Positions 56,606-64,000 of a DNA stretch of 64,000 nt are shown one piece after another. Every line of letters begins with the position of its first letter. Position 1 is the stretch's first letter. Origin of the DNA: Betaproteobacteria bacterium SG8_41 (GTDB lineage Bacteria > Pseudomonadota > Gammaproteobacteria > Burkholderiales > SG8-41); NCBI GenBank assembly GCA_001303585.1, contig LJTT01000009.1:1-64000 (forward strand), in the 5' to 3' direction. Below the pieces are notes generated by a model. It was not told the DNA's origin. It was given only the letters and a program-made list of their open reading frames with translations, and did not search any database. The translations under genes and the position numbers were made by a program.

Positions 56606-57438
56606 TGGCTGACAAGTACGCCGTCATCGGCAATCCCGTCGAACACAGCCTGTCGCCAGCAATACACGCGGAATTCGCGCGGGCGACCGGGCAGGATATC
56701 GTCTACGGAAAGATACTGGCTCCGCTCGACGGCTTCCGTGCCGCGGCATTCAGATTTCGAGATGAGGGCGGCAAGGGGCTCAACGTGACACTGCCGTTCA
56801 AACACGAGGCGTGGCATCTCGCAGGCCAGCGGAGCGGTTTTGCCCTGGCGGCCAGCGCGGTCAACACGCTCACCTTCCATGGAGCCGAAGTCATTGGCGA
56901 CAACACGGACGGAATCGGGCTGGTGCGCGACCTCACGCAGAATCTGCGGGTGCCTTTGCGCGGCAGGCGCGTGCTGCTGATGGGCGCGGGCGGGGCGAGC
57001 TTTGGAGTGGTCGAACCGCTGCTGCGCGAGCAACCCGAGCTCATGGTGGTCGCGAACCGCACGCTGGAAAAGGCGATTACCTTGGTCGGGCACTTTGGAC
57101 AATTCCAGCATTATGCGGCCCAGGGTCTTGTCGCGCGCTCCTATGAAGCGCTGGCGGGCTCGCAGTTCGACCTCGTGATCAACGCAACCTCGGCGGGTCT
57201 CGCAAACGCCATGCCGCCGCTGCCCACTGGCATATTCGCCCCCGGCGCGATGGCCTACGACATGGTCTATGCCAAGCGCACGCCATTCATGGCGTTCGCG
57301 CAGGAGCAGGGCGCCCGGGTGTCGGACGGCCTTGGCATGCTGGTCGAGCAGGCCGCCGAAGCGTTCTTCATCTGGCGCGGCGTCTACCCGGAGACGCGGG
57401 CGGCGATGGCGATGCTGAGGCGCCAGATGCCAAAGTGA
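56605..57438 (+). CDS. aroE: Shikimate dehydrogenase
   Basis: 277 residues, normal length. Reduces 3-dehydroshikimate in aromatic amino-acid synthesis. YAVIGNPVEHSLSPAIHAEFA, GLNVTLPFKHEA with catalytic Lys, NTDGIGLVRDL with Asp, NADP loop LLMGAGGASFGV and NRTLEKA. ATG at 56605 used; TTG at 56599 would add two residues. No Shine-Dalgarno is visible because heptads fill the region. Confidence 0.95.
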   Translation: MADKYAVIGNPVEHSLSPAIHAEFARATGQDIVYGKILAPLDGFRAAAFRFRDEGGKGLNVTLPFKHEAWHLAGQRSGFALAASAVNTLTFHGAEVIGDNTDGIGLVRDLTQNLRVPLRGRRVLLMGAGGASFGVVEPLLREQPELMVVANRTLEKAITLVGHFGQFQHYAAQGLVARSYEALAGSQFDLVINATSAGLANAMPPLPTGIFAPGAMAYDMVYAKRTPFMAFAQEQGARVSDGLGMLVEQAAEAFFIWRGVYPETRAAMAMLRRQMPK

Positions 57439-58163
57439 GGTCCAAGACACAAGGTACAAGGCGCAAGGGGCAGCGTTTCATCCGCTGGATCGGCTACGGC
57501 GTACTGCTCGTCCTTGCTGCATTCGTGCTGGTGCAGCTCTGGTTCGCGGCGCAGGTGTGGTACTGGGCCGGAAACAACCCGCAGAGCACGGCCTTCATGC
57601 GCGCCCGGATTGCGGTCTTGCGCGAGGACGATCCAAGGGCGAGGCTGACCCACAGATGGGTTGCCTATCGCCGTATATCGGTGCACCTCAAGCGCGCCGT
57701 CGTGGCAGCGGAAGACGCCAAGTTCATGAGTCACAGCGGGTTCGACTGGGACCAGATTCGGAAGGCGGTAAAGCGCAACGTAAGGGAGGGCGAGATCGTG
57801 CGCGGCGCGTCGACTATCACCCAGCAGCTTGCGAAAAACCTGTTTCTTTCGGGCGAACGCACCTGGTGGCGCAAGGGACAGGAGGCCCTCATCACGATCA
57901 TGCTGGAAACACTGATGAGCAAGCGACGCATTCTGGAGATCTACCTCAACGTGATCGAGTGGGGTGACGGCGTGTTCGGCGCCGAGGCGGCCGCCCGTCA
58001 CCACTTCGGGGAGTCGGCTGCCCGCCTCGACCCGGAGCAGGCGGCGAGACTGGCGGCCATGGTCCCGAGTCCGCGGCGCTACCTGCCCGGCAGCTATACG
58101 CCCTATCTCGCGCGCCGCACGGCCGTGATTCTTGCCCGGATGAATGCCGTGCGCGTGCCGTGA
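57435..58163 (+). CDS. mtgA: Monofunctional peptidoglycan transglycosylase MtgA
   Basis: 242 residues. One N-terminal membrane anchor (WIGYGVLLVLAAFVLVQLWF) and a GT51 domain: catalytic Glu in VAAEDAKFMSHSGFDW, RGASTITQQLAKNLFLS, and LETLMSKRRILEIYLNVIEWG. Polymerises glycan strands at the outer face of the inner membrane. GTG start overlaps the aroE stop. The first residues (about RSKTQGTRRKG) are encoded by CAAG-containing heptads. Confidence 0.95.
   Translation: MRSKTQGTRRKGQRFIRWIGYGVLLVLAAFVLVQLWFAAQVWYWAGNNPQSTAFMRARIAVLREDDPRARLTHRWVAYRRISVHLKRAVVAAEDAKFMSHSGFDWDQIRKAVKRNVREGEIVRGASTITQQLAKNLFLSGERTWWRKGQEALITIMLETLMSKRRILEIYLNVIEWGDGVFGAEAAARHHFGESAARLDPEQAARLAAMVPSPRRYLPGSYTPYLARRTAVILARMNAVRVP
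57440..57467. repeat. Heptad array inside the mtgA N terminus
   Basis: GTCCAAG, ACACAAG, GTACAAG and GCGCAAG in exact 7-base phase just after the aroE stop. They encode the basic cytoplasmic lead of MtgA. No opposing arm was found. Confidence 0.75.
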
Positions 58164-58271
58164 TAGTGCCTGACGTTAGGGGCTCTAAGGCTGCGTGAGC
58201 CGCCCTGTCAGCTGCGCGACAGCTCGATTCGTTAGACCCGCGCGCTCCGGCTTCGCTCAAGGACACATCCA

Positions 58272-58337
58272 ATGGAAAAAAGGCGGTTTCTCGCCAGGAT
58301 CGGCGCGCTTGGCGCCGCGCCCTGGGCCGGCTGGTGA
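58272..58337 (+). pseudogene. Tat-leader remnant or 21-residue leader peptide
   Basis: ATG opens a 21-residue frame, MEKRRFLARIGALGAAPWAGW, then TGA. RRFLARIGALGAA has the twin-arginine plus hydrophobic stretch of a Tat signal peptide, but no mature protein follows in any frame. It may be the decayed start of a secreted protein gene. Lies in the 368-bp gap between mtgA and the molybdenum hydroxylase, which otherwise holds only the promoter below. Confidence 0.5.
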
Positions 58338-58365
58338 CCGGGGCAAGGAAATGCTGATGGCCCCC

Positions 58366-58394
58366 TTGACCCGGCGACGCGCCGGGAATAATCT
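58366..58394 (+). promoter_or_regulatory. Promoter with a palindromic spacer before the Mo-hydroxylase/sox genes
   Basis: TTGACC (58366-58371), a 17-base spacer and TAATCT (58389-58394). CCCGGCG-ACG-CGCCGGG (58370-58386) is a 7-bp inverted repeat lying across the spacer, a natural place for an operator. Predicted leader about 130 bases to the ATG at 58532. Confidence 0.6.
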
Positions 58395-58531
58395 GCGATG
58401 CCCCAGGTTTTCAAATTACCGCGACGCGACGATCGCGGGCTCAAAACCATTTCGAGGAGATTAGGCCAGGGCACGCACGCTGCCGCGTGGTGTGCGCTGC
58501 GCGATTTCCCGCATTTGTGTAAGGAGTGGAC

Positions 58532-58981
58532 ATGATCAAGCTGACGGTCAACGGAAAAACATACGAGACGGATGCCGAACCCGACACGCCGCTGCTCTGG
58601 GTTATTCGCGAGCAGGTCGGACTGACCGGAACGAAATACGGATGCGGTATCGCGCAGTGTGGCTCGTGCACGGTACACATCGACGGTGCCGCCGTGCGCT
58701 CGTGCGCGATCCCGGCCAGCGCAGCCGCCGGCAAGAAAATCACGACGATCGAGGGCCTCGCCTCGGGCGAGGTTCTGCACAAAGTTCAGCAGGCGTGGCT
58801 CGATCATGACGTCCCGCAATGTGGCTATTGTCAGGCGGGCATGATCATGGCCGTCGCGGCGCTTCTGAAGGACAAGCCGAAGCCGACCGACGCCGACATC
58901 GACGCGACCATCACCAATATTTGCCGCTGCGGCACATTCCAGCAGGTGCGCGAGGCGATCCACGCCGTCGCCAAGGCCTGA
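58532..58981 (+). CDS. Molybdenum hydroxylase 2Fe-2S subunit (IorA-like)
   Basis: 149 residues with two iron-sulfur domains: plant-type [20 protein letters not shown] and the helical [16 protein letters not shown]...NICRCGTF. Small subunit of xanthine-oxidase-family enzymes such as isoquinoline 1-oxidoreductase; passes electrons from the Mo centre. AAGGAG lies 6 bases before the ATG at 58532. Ten bases separate it from the large subunit. Confidence 0.9.
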   Translation: MIKLTVNGKTYETDAEPDTPLLWVIREQVGLTGTKYGCGIAQCGSCTVHIDGAAVRSCAIPASAAAGKKITTIEGLASGEVLHKVQQAWLDHDVPQCGYCQAGMIMAVAALLKDKPKPTDADIDATITNICRCGTFQQVREAIHAVAKA

Positions 58982-58991
58982 GGGAGGATCC

Positions 58992-61178
58992 ATGACAACC
59001 ATGCCGAAAATGAATCGTCGTACCTTTATCATCAGCACCGCGGCCATCGGCGGCGGCCTTGCGCTTGGATTGCGGCTTCCGTTCGGCCCCGGGGTCGTGC
59101 GCGCTGCAGACGGCTCGCCCGAAGTCAACGCCTGGGTCGTGATCCGGCCTGACGACACCGTCGTCATACGGGTCGCGCGCTCCGAGATGGGGCAGGGCAC
59201 GATTACTGGCCTCGCGCAGCTCGTCACCGAAGAGCTCGAGTGCGACTGGTCGAAGGTAACGACCGAATACCCGACCCCGGGCCAGAGCGTCGCGCGCAAG
59301 CGTGTATGGGGTCCCTTCTCGACCGGGGGCAGCCGCGGCATTCGCACTTCGCACGACTACGTCCGCCAGGGCGGCGCCACGGCACGTCTGATGCTGATTC
59401 AGGCCGCGGCAAACGAATGGAACGTCCCCGCGTCCGAGTGCAGCGCATCGAACAGCGTTATCACGCACGGGCCGTCGGGTCGCACCACCACCTATGGCAA
59501 GGTGGCGGAGGCGGCCGCCCGCCTCACCCCGCCGAAGGACGTGAAGCTGAAAGACCCGAAGGACTGGAAGATTGCGGGAAAGCCGGTGAAGCGGCTTGAC
59601 ACCCTGGACAAGCTGACCGGCAAGCAGGTCTTCGGTTTCGACCTGAAGCTGCCCGGCATGCTCAATGCGGCGATCAAGGAGTGCCCGGTCTTCGGAGGCA
59701 AGGTGAAGAGCTTTGATGCCGCCAAGGTGTCCGGCATGAAAGGCGTGAAAAAGGTGGTTCAGGTCGGCGATACCGCGGTGGCGGTGGTGGCCGACACCTG
59801 GTGGCGCGCCAAAACGGCGCTCGATGCGCTTCCAGTGGTATGGGACGAGGGCCCGAACGCCAAGGTGTCGAGCGCAACCATTGCGGACGTGCTGAGAGCC
59901 GGGCTCGATGCGGAGCAGGCATTCGTCGGCAACCGCAGTGGCGACGCCAGGGCCGCGCTCTCTGCCGCCGCGAAGAAGGTCGAGGCGGTCTACTCCTATC
60001 CGTTCCAGAACCACGCGTGCATGGAGCCGATGAATGCGACGGCGCGCTACACTCCGGACAAGTGCGAGGTCTGGGTGCCGACGCAGGATGGCGAAGGATC
60101 GTTCGCCGCGGTTCTCCGGGCATCCGGCCTGCCGGCCGAGAAGTGCGAGGTCTACAAGATCAACCTGGGCGGCGGCTTTGGCCGGCGTGGCGCGTTCCAG
60201 GATTACGTGACGCAGGCGGTGCAAATCGCGAAGCAGCTTCCGGGCACGCCGGTCAAGCTGCTCTGGTCGCGCGAGGAGGACATGGCGCAGGGCCGGTATC
60301 ACCCGGTGATGCAGTGCAAGCTCACCGGTGGGCTCGATGCCGACAACAATCTGTCCGGGTTGCACATGCGGCTCTCCGGCCAATCGATCCTGGCCAGCGT
60401 GCGCCCCCATATCCTGGAGAAACAGAAAGGGCGCGATCCGGCAACATTTCAGGGCGTGGCCGACAGCGGCGAGCACGCATTCGGCTACACCATCCCGAAC
60501 CTGCTGGTCGATCACGCGATGCGCAACACGCACGTGCCGCCGGGTTTCTGGCGCGGTGTCAACATCAACCAGAACTGCATCTTCCTGGAATGTTTCATGG
60601 ATGAGCTGGCGCACGCGGCCGGGCAGGACGCCCTCGAGTTCCGGCGCAAGCTGCTGGGAAAGCACCCGAGAAACCTGGCCGTGCTGAATGCCGTGGCAGA
60701 GCGGGCCGGCTGGGGCCGGCCCGCACCCGAGGGCATCCACCGCGGCCTTGCGCACATGAAGGCGTTCAACAGCTACGTGGCGGCGTGCGTAGAGATTTCC
60801 GTGAGCGGCGGAAACAAGGTAAAGATACATCGCATCGTGTGCGCGACTGATACGAGCTACGCGGTCAATCCCGCCCAGATCGAGCGCCAGATCGCGGGAT
60901 CCTTTGTGTACGGGCTGTCCGCCCTGTTCTTCCAGGAATGCACGGTCAAGAACGGGCGCATCGAGCAAACAAACTTCGATAGTTACAACTCGATGCGCAT
61001 CGCACAGATGCCCAAGGTCGAGTCGATCATCATGCCGTCCGGAGGCGCCGTGTGGGGCGGGGTCGGTGAGCCGACGATCTGCGTCGCCGCGCCGGCGGTG
61101 ATCAATGCCTTCTTCCGCGCGACGGGCAAGCGGATTCGCTCGTTCCCGCTCAAGAACCACGACATCGAGCTGGTGTAA
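58992..61178 (+). CDS. Molybdenum hydroxylase large subunit (IorB-like), Tat-exported
   Basis: 728 residues. Tat signal (NRRTFIISTAAIGGGLALGL), then the Mo-binding domains: VARSEMGQGTITGLAQLV, INLGGGFGRRGAFQDYV, PPGFWRGVNINQNCIFLECFMDELAH, and catalytic Glu in GAVWGGVGEPTICVAAPAV. Resembles the beta subunit of isoquinoline 1-oxidoreductase and periplasmic aldehyde oxidases, whose electrons usually go to a cytochrome c. soxX (a cytochrome c) starts 4 bases downstream. Substrate unknown. Confidence 0.88.
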   Translation: MTTMPKMNRRTFIISTAAIGGGLALGLRLPFGPGVVRAADGSPEVNAWVVIRPDDTVVIRVARSEMGQGTITGLAQLVTEELECDWSKVTTEYPTPGQSVARKRVWGPFSTGGSRGIRTSHDYVRQGGATARLMLIQAAANEWNVPASECSASNSVITHGPSGRTTTYGKVAEAAARLTPPKDVKLKDPKDWKIAGKPVKRLDTLDKLTGKQVFGFDLKLPGMLNAAIKECPVFGGKVKSFDAAKVSGMKGVKKVVQVGDTAVAVVADTWWRAKTALDALPVVWDEGPNAKVSSATIADVLRAGLDAEQAFVGNRSGDARAALSAAAKKVEAVYSYPFQNHACMEPMNATARYTPDKCEVWVPTQDGEGSFAAVLRASGLPAEKCEVYKINLGGGFGRRGAFQDYVTQAVQIAKQLPGTPVKLLWSREEDMAQGRYHPVMQCKLTGGLDADNNLSGLHMRLSGQSILASVRPHILEKQKGRDPATFQGVADSGEHAFGYTIPNLLVDHAMRNTHVPPGFWRGVNINQNCIFLECFMDELAHAAGQDALEFRRKLLGKHPRNLAVLNAVAERAGWGRPAPEGIHRGLAHMKAFNSYVAACVEISVSGGNKVKIHRIVCATDTSYAVNPAQIERQIAGSFVYGLSALFFQECTVKNGRIEQTNFDSYNSMRIAQMPKVESIIMPSGGAVWGGVGEPTICVAAPAVINAFFRATGKRIRSFPLKNHDIELV

Positions 61179-61182
61179 GCGG

Positions 61183-61656
61183 TTGGCGGGACTGCGCGCG
61201 ATCCTGAGTGCAGCACTGGCCGCTAGCCTCGCCGGGGCGATGCCGGGTTTGGCTGAGGGAGGAGCGGGCTCGCCCGCGTACGGGATCGTCAAGGACGCGA
61301 TTCCGGTGTCGCTCACGGGGGCTGCGGGCAATGCGGCGCGCGGGCGCATGCTGGTCCTTGATCGTCGTGTTGGGCTGTGCCTGCTTTGCCACAGCGGGCC
61401 GTTTCCGGAAGAGCGCTTTCAAGGCACGATCGGGCCTGACTTGAGCGGAATCGGCGCGCGGTTGTCGGAAGGCCAGATCCGGTTGAGAATCGTCGAGCCG
61501 GCCCGGATTAATACGGCGACAATCATGCCGGCGTATTTCCGGACCGAAGGGCTGACACGGGTCGCGGCCGCTTTTCGCGGCAAACCGATCTTGAGCGCGC
61601 AGCAAATCGAGGACATTGTTGCCTTCCTCACCGGGTTGCGGGACGAAAGCCGATGA
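61183..61656 (+). CDS. soxX: Sulfur-oxidation cytochrome c SoxX
   Basis: 157 residues, signal peptide (LRAILSAALAASLAGAMPGLAEG) and one haem site CLLCH with a C-terminal NTATIMPAYFRTEGLTRVA holding the likely Met ligand. SoxX pairs with SoxA to attach thiosulfate to SoxY. Start TTG at 61183, 4 bases after the Mo-hydroxylase stop; a longer frame from 61105 overlaps that gene and is not favoured. Confidence 0.88.
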   Translation: MAGLRAILSAALAASLAGAMPGLAEGGAGSPAYGIVKDAIPVSLTGAAGNAARGRMLVLDRRVGLCLLCHSGPFPEERFQGTIGPDLSGIGARLSEGQIRLRIVEPARINTATIMPAYFRTEGLTRVAAAFRGKPILSAQQIEDIVAFLTGLRDESR

Positions 61657-62114
61657 CGTCGCGCCGTGATTTTCTTGTTGCCGCCGGCAGCCTTGCGGGC
61701 GGCGTCGCCCTCGCATCCGCTGCGGGCGCTGCGCGCGCAACGCCCGCAGCGATGCAGGAGGCGATCCGCAAAGTGGTGGGCGAAGCGCAAATCCGCCGCG
61801 GCCGTGTAAGGCTCGAAATCCCGCCACTCGTCGACAACGGGAATGCCGTGCCGCTTACGGTTTCGGTCGAGAGCCCGATGACGCAGGTGGATCACGTCAA
61901 GGCGATCCATGTTTTCGCGGAAAAGAACCCGTTGCCAAACGTGCTGAGTGCCTATTTCAACGCTCGCGCCGGGCGCGCCCGTGTTGTGACCCGCATTCGC
62001 CTGGCTGACTCGCAGACCGTGACCGCCATCGCCGAGCTCTCCGATGGATCATTCTGGACGGACACGGTGGACGTCGTGGTCACGCTCTCCGCCTGCCTTG
62101 AGGAGTTCGTCTGA
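61653..62114 (+). CDS. soxY: Sulfur carrier subunit SoxY, atypical C terminus
   Basis: 153 residues. Tat signal (TSRRDFLVAAGSLAGGVALAS) and the SoxY domain (RLEIPPLVDNGNAVPLTVSVESPM, VKAIHVFAEKNPLPNV). Canonical SoxY ends in GGCGG, the Cys carrying the sulfur substrate; this one ends VTLSACLEEFV with the only nearby Cys five residues before the end. No frameshift restores GGCGG. Overlaps soxX by 4 bases and abuts soxZ. Confidence 0.88.
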   Translation: MTSRRDFLVAAGSLAGGVALASAAGAARATPAAMQEAIRKVVGEAQIRRGRVRLEIPPLVDNGNAVPLTVSVESPMTQVDHVKAIHVFAEKNPLPNVLSAYFNARAGRARVVTRIRLADSQTVTAIAELSDGSFWTDTVDVVVTLSACLEEFV

Positions 62115-62435
62115 ATGGCGCGTGCAGTGGTGAAATTGCCGTCGACCGTGAAGCGCGGTGAAATCGTCGAGATCAGGACGCTGGTCCAGCATGCGATGGA
62201 AACCGGGTTTCGCCGCACCCAGCTCGGCGAGGTGATTCCCAGGAACATCATCAGGACTTTCGTGTGCGCCTACAACGGCAAGGAAATTTTTCGTGCGGGG
62301 TTACATCCTGCCATTGCCGCCAACCCGTTGCTTGCGTTCACCACGGTGGCGACTGAAAGCGGCACCATTACTTTTACGTGGACCGGCGACAACGGTTTTT
62401 CCGTGACCGAGTCGGCCACGATCACGGTCGAGTGA
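62115..62435 (+). CDS. soxZ: Sulfur-oxidation protein SoxZ
   Basis: 106 residues, normal length. Immunoglobulin-like partner of SoxY: VKRGEIVEIRTLVQHAMETGFRR, IIRTFVCAYNGKEIFRA, TFTWTGDNGFSVTESATI. Starts right at the soxY stop. Confidence 0.94.
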   Translation: MARAVVKLPSTVKRGEIVEIRTLVQHAMETGFRRTQLGEVIPRNIIRTFVCAYNGKEIFRAGLHPAIAANPLLAFTTVATESGTITFTWTGDNGFSVTESATITVE

Positions 62436-63217
62436 GCGCTGGCAGCAGGGCGCGCGCGGTCGCCTGGATCTTTTTCGCGGCGACGCAAACAGTCGCCGGC
62501 GCCGAGATCCCTCTTGAGGAGCGCCGGTCGGGCTACGAATTCATGAGCCGCGACACGCGTGCGATGCAGGACGACGACGCCACCAATCCGGGTGTGTTCT
62601 GGGTGCTGGATGGCGAGGCGCTGTGGAATCGCAAGGCGGGCGCTGCCGGTACCGCGTGCGCTGACTGTCACGGTAATGCCCGCGTGAGCATGAAGGGTGT
62701 TGCGGCGCGATATCCGGCATGGGACGCAGCGCGCCGACGGCCCGTCAATCTCGAACAGCGCATCAACATGTGTCGAACCGAGCGGCAGAAGGCCGCGCCG
62801 CTCGAGCACGAGAACAGGGATTTGCTCGCGCTTACCGCCTACGTAGCGCACCAGTCGCGTGGCATGCCCATAACGATAGCGCCGGATAAGCGCACGGAAC
62901 CGTTCTTGAATGCTGGCCGCGCGACTTTCATGCGCCGTCAGGGGCAGTTGAACCTTGCCTGTGCGCAGTGCCACGACGAACGATGGGGCAAGAAGCTGGC
63001 CGGAACTACCATCCCCCAGGGCCACCCGACCGGCTATCCTCTCTACCGGCTTGAGTGGCAGAGCCTCGGTTCCCTCCAGCGCCGGCTGCGCAACTGCATG
63101 ATCGGCATCCGTGCGGAGCCTTATCCATACGGTGCCATGGAATTCGTCGAACTTGAGCTCTATCTGATGTGGCGAGCGCGGGGAATGAAGCTCGAGACGC
63201 CGGCTGTGCGGCCGTGA
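62432..63217 (+). CDS. soxA: Sulfur-oxidation dihaem cytochrome SoxA
   Basis: 261 residues. Signal peptide, two CxxCH sites (CADCHG near residue 75 and CAQCHDERWG near 175) and conserved cysteines in NMCRTERQ and RNCMIGIRAEPY, the last likely the active-site cysteine that forms persulfide. Works with SoxX. GTG start overlaps the soxZ stop (GTGA). soxB, usually next, is not present; a reverse-strand gene follows. Confidence 0.92.
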   Translation: MSAGSRARAVAWIFFAATQTVAGAEIPLEERRSGYEFMSRDTRAMQDDDATNPGVFWVLDGEALWNRKAGAAGTACADCHGNARVSMKGVAARYPAWDAARRRPVNLEQRINMCRTERQKAAPLEHENRDLLALTAYVAHQSRGMPITIAPDKRTEPFLNAGRATFMRRQGQLNLACAQCHDERWGKKLAGTTIPQGHPTGYPLYRLEWQSLGSLQRRLRNCMIGIRAEPYPYGAMEFVELELYLMWRARGMKLETPAVRP

Positions 63218-63221
63218 CCGC

Positions 63222-63238
63222 GACAGACGGGGTCTGTC
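63222..63238. other. Hairpin after soxA
   Basis: GACAGAC-GGG-GTCTGTC is a perfect 7-bp stem 4 bases after the soxA stop. No T-run follows, so it may stabilise the 3' end or act in factor-dependent termination. Confidence 0.45.
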
Positions 63239-63353
63239 TGAGGCTTTCCCTTCGCGAAACCTTTCTTGAGACCGTGGCCCTGGCTGCAAATGGGGCCGTA
63301 GTCGCGCTTCGTCCCGGGTCACGGTAGCCGGGTGCACTCCCGTTAAGGTGCGA

Positions 63354-64000
63354 TCAGGAGTCGGGTGCGGAATCGGGTCTGCCCTTCAGCCACGTGACCC
63401 GCACGCGATCGTAGTCCTCGCCCCGCTCGAGCAATTCCTCGAGGCGCACATAGGGCGGGGGATCGCCCATCATGACCTCGTAGATGACGCCGGGGTTGAA
63501 GGTTTCCCGTTTCAACACGATCTCGTGTGCGGTGCTCGAGACCGCATTCTCGTTGAGAATCAGCGCGTTCACGAACGTGAATTCGAACGAGCCGGAGGAG
63601 GTCTGCCAGTTTTCGGCCTTCTCGGCCCCTTCGCCGATTCCCTTGAAATAGACGGACAGCGGCTTCTTGGAGACGATCTCGATCTCCGCGTGCACTCGGT
63701 CCTGTTCGTCACGCTGCATGCGGCGGACGACCCCGAGCCACCACGATTTCATGCCGGGTGCGACGATCGCGCAGAGCACGCCGATTCTTGCCCAGACCTC
63801 GTGCTGGCGGGGAACGTCTGCCCCGATGCTCCAGGCGCTCGCGTCCCGCTCCCGCCACTCATCGACTTGCGCCGTGATTTCGTGAGCCTGCAGCGCGATG
63901 CCGGTGCGCTGCTTGACGCGCATGCGCATGTCCTCGTTCATCTCGGCCATGGCGCTCAGCTCGACGCGCGTGACGAGTTCGGAGGCTGCCGGGAATCCGT
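63354..64000 (-). CDS. Unidentified protein, C-terminal part (window edge)
   Basis: At least 214 residues; the frame is open to the right window edge, so the true start is outside. The visible part has a helical, charged half (SELVTRVELSAMAEMNEDMRMRV...) and a C-terminal beta-rich domain around SWWLGVVRRMQRDEQDRVHAEIEIVS. The GVVRRM-type turn recalls PilZ-like barrels, but this is weak. Convergent with soxA. Function unknown. Confidence 0.6.
   Translation of the reverse strand, partial: GFPAASELVTRVELSAMAEMNEDMRMRVKQRTGIALQAHEITAQVDEWRERDASAWSIGADVPRQHEVWARIGVLCAIVAPGMKSWWLGVVRRMQRDEQDRVHAEIEIVSKKPLSVYFKGIGEGAEKAENWQTSSGSFEFTFVNALILNENAVSSTAHEIVLKRETFNPGVIYEVMMGDPPPYVRLEELLERGEDYDRVRVTWLKGRPDSAPDS

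Noticed and set aside
58911-61349. 812-codon reverse open frame opposite the Mo-hydroxylase
   Set aside because: Same shadow effect; composition is Arg/His-rich and no motif is visible.
62080-62114. Frameshift hiding a normal SoxY GGCGG end
   Set aside because: Neither other frame encodes a Gly-Gly-Cys-Gly end in this region, and soxZ starts immediately after the stop.

Overview
The window reads as a gene-dense, high-GC chromosome segment of a betaproteobacterium. The evidence is the order of conserved blocks (ahcY-metK; lpxL-type genes-dapF-DUF484-xerC; mreBCD-mrdA-rodA-rlpA; gatCAB; pyrE/xthA/ampG; metXW; gshB-EIIA-HPr-PtsI; torF-glnK-amtB/ubiK-comM; mpl...yqiA...RNB nuclease-aroE-mtgA). 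A soxXYZA cluster suggests sulfur-compound oxidation. No tRNA, rRNA, CRISPR, prophage or transposase gene was seen. The window starts inside ahcY and ends inside an unidentified reverse-strand gene.

Layout. 1-1444: ahcY leader with two tandem S-adenosylhomocysteine riboswitches, then metK. 1513-9225: two lipid A acyltransferase-like genes, a GnnA/GnnB-like dehydrogenase-aminotransferase pair, a methyltransferase, a CoA-binding protein, dapF, DUF484 and xerC. 9473-11923: rlmI-like gene, yidD, a TonB-like protein. 11997-18611: reverse-strand cell-shape operon. 18704-22093: gatCAB. 22124-26429: coiled-coil DUF4124-like protein, pyrE, xthA, a formate/nitrite-type channel and ampG. 26595-29556: FAH-family hydrolase, metW and metX under a SAM-II riboswitch. 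29718-33241: regulatory-type PTS and gshB. 33406-36181: amtB, glnK, torF with a sigma-54 promoter and NtrC-like sites. 36304-41201: ubiK, comM, a drug exporter, a ferritin-CCC1 protein and a rhodanese. 41323-50011: metH, two membrane proteins, mpl, an amidase and yqiA. 50137-58163: kelch protein, a FedB-like membrane protein with a small periplasmic partner, an RNB nuclease, a second TonB-like protein, aroE and mtgA. 58272-63217: a Tat-leader remnant, a two-subunit molybdenum hydroxylase and soxXYZA.

Two themes stand out. First, the methylation/methionine cycle (ahcY, metK, metXW, metH) carries RNA control at two loci: a transcription-terminating SAH aptamer followed by a second SAH aptamer near the ribosome-binding site of ahcY, and a SAM-II aptamer whose pseudoknot strand can also pair with the terminator of metX. 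Second, many intergenic spacers carry degenerate tandem repeats with a strict 7-base phase, usually as two inverted arms around a short core. The heptad sequence differs from locus to locus (GTTCAAN, TGATGAG, GGGAATN, CGAATCA, TGGTGAT...) but period, inverted design and position are shared. They usually start at or within about 25 bases of an upstream stop codon and are absent from the divergent spacers. I could not assign them to a described element and consider them the best candidate for an undescribed system here.

Other points: GnnAB next to late acyltransferases suggests lipid A built on GlcN3N; a palindromic repeat sits in frame inside mpl; the sox cluster lacks soxB, its SoxY lacks the usual GGCGG end, and it follows a molybdenum hydroxylase with almost no spacing.
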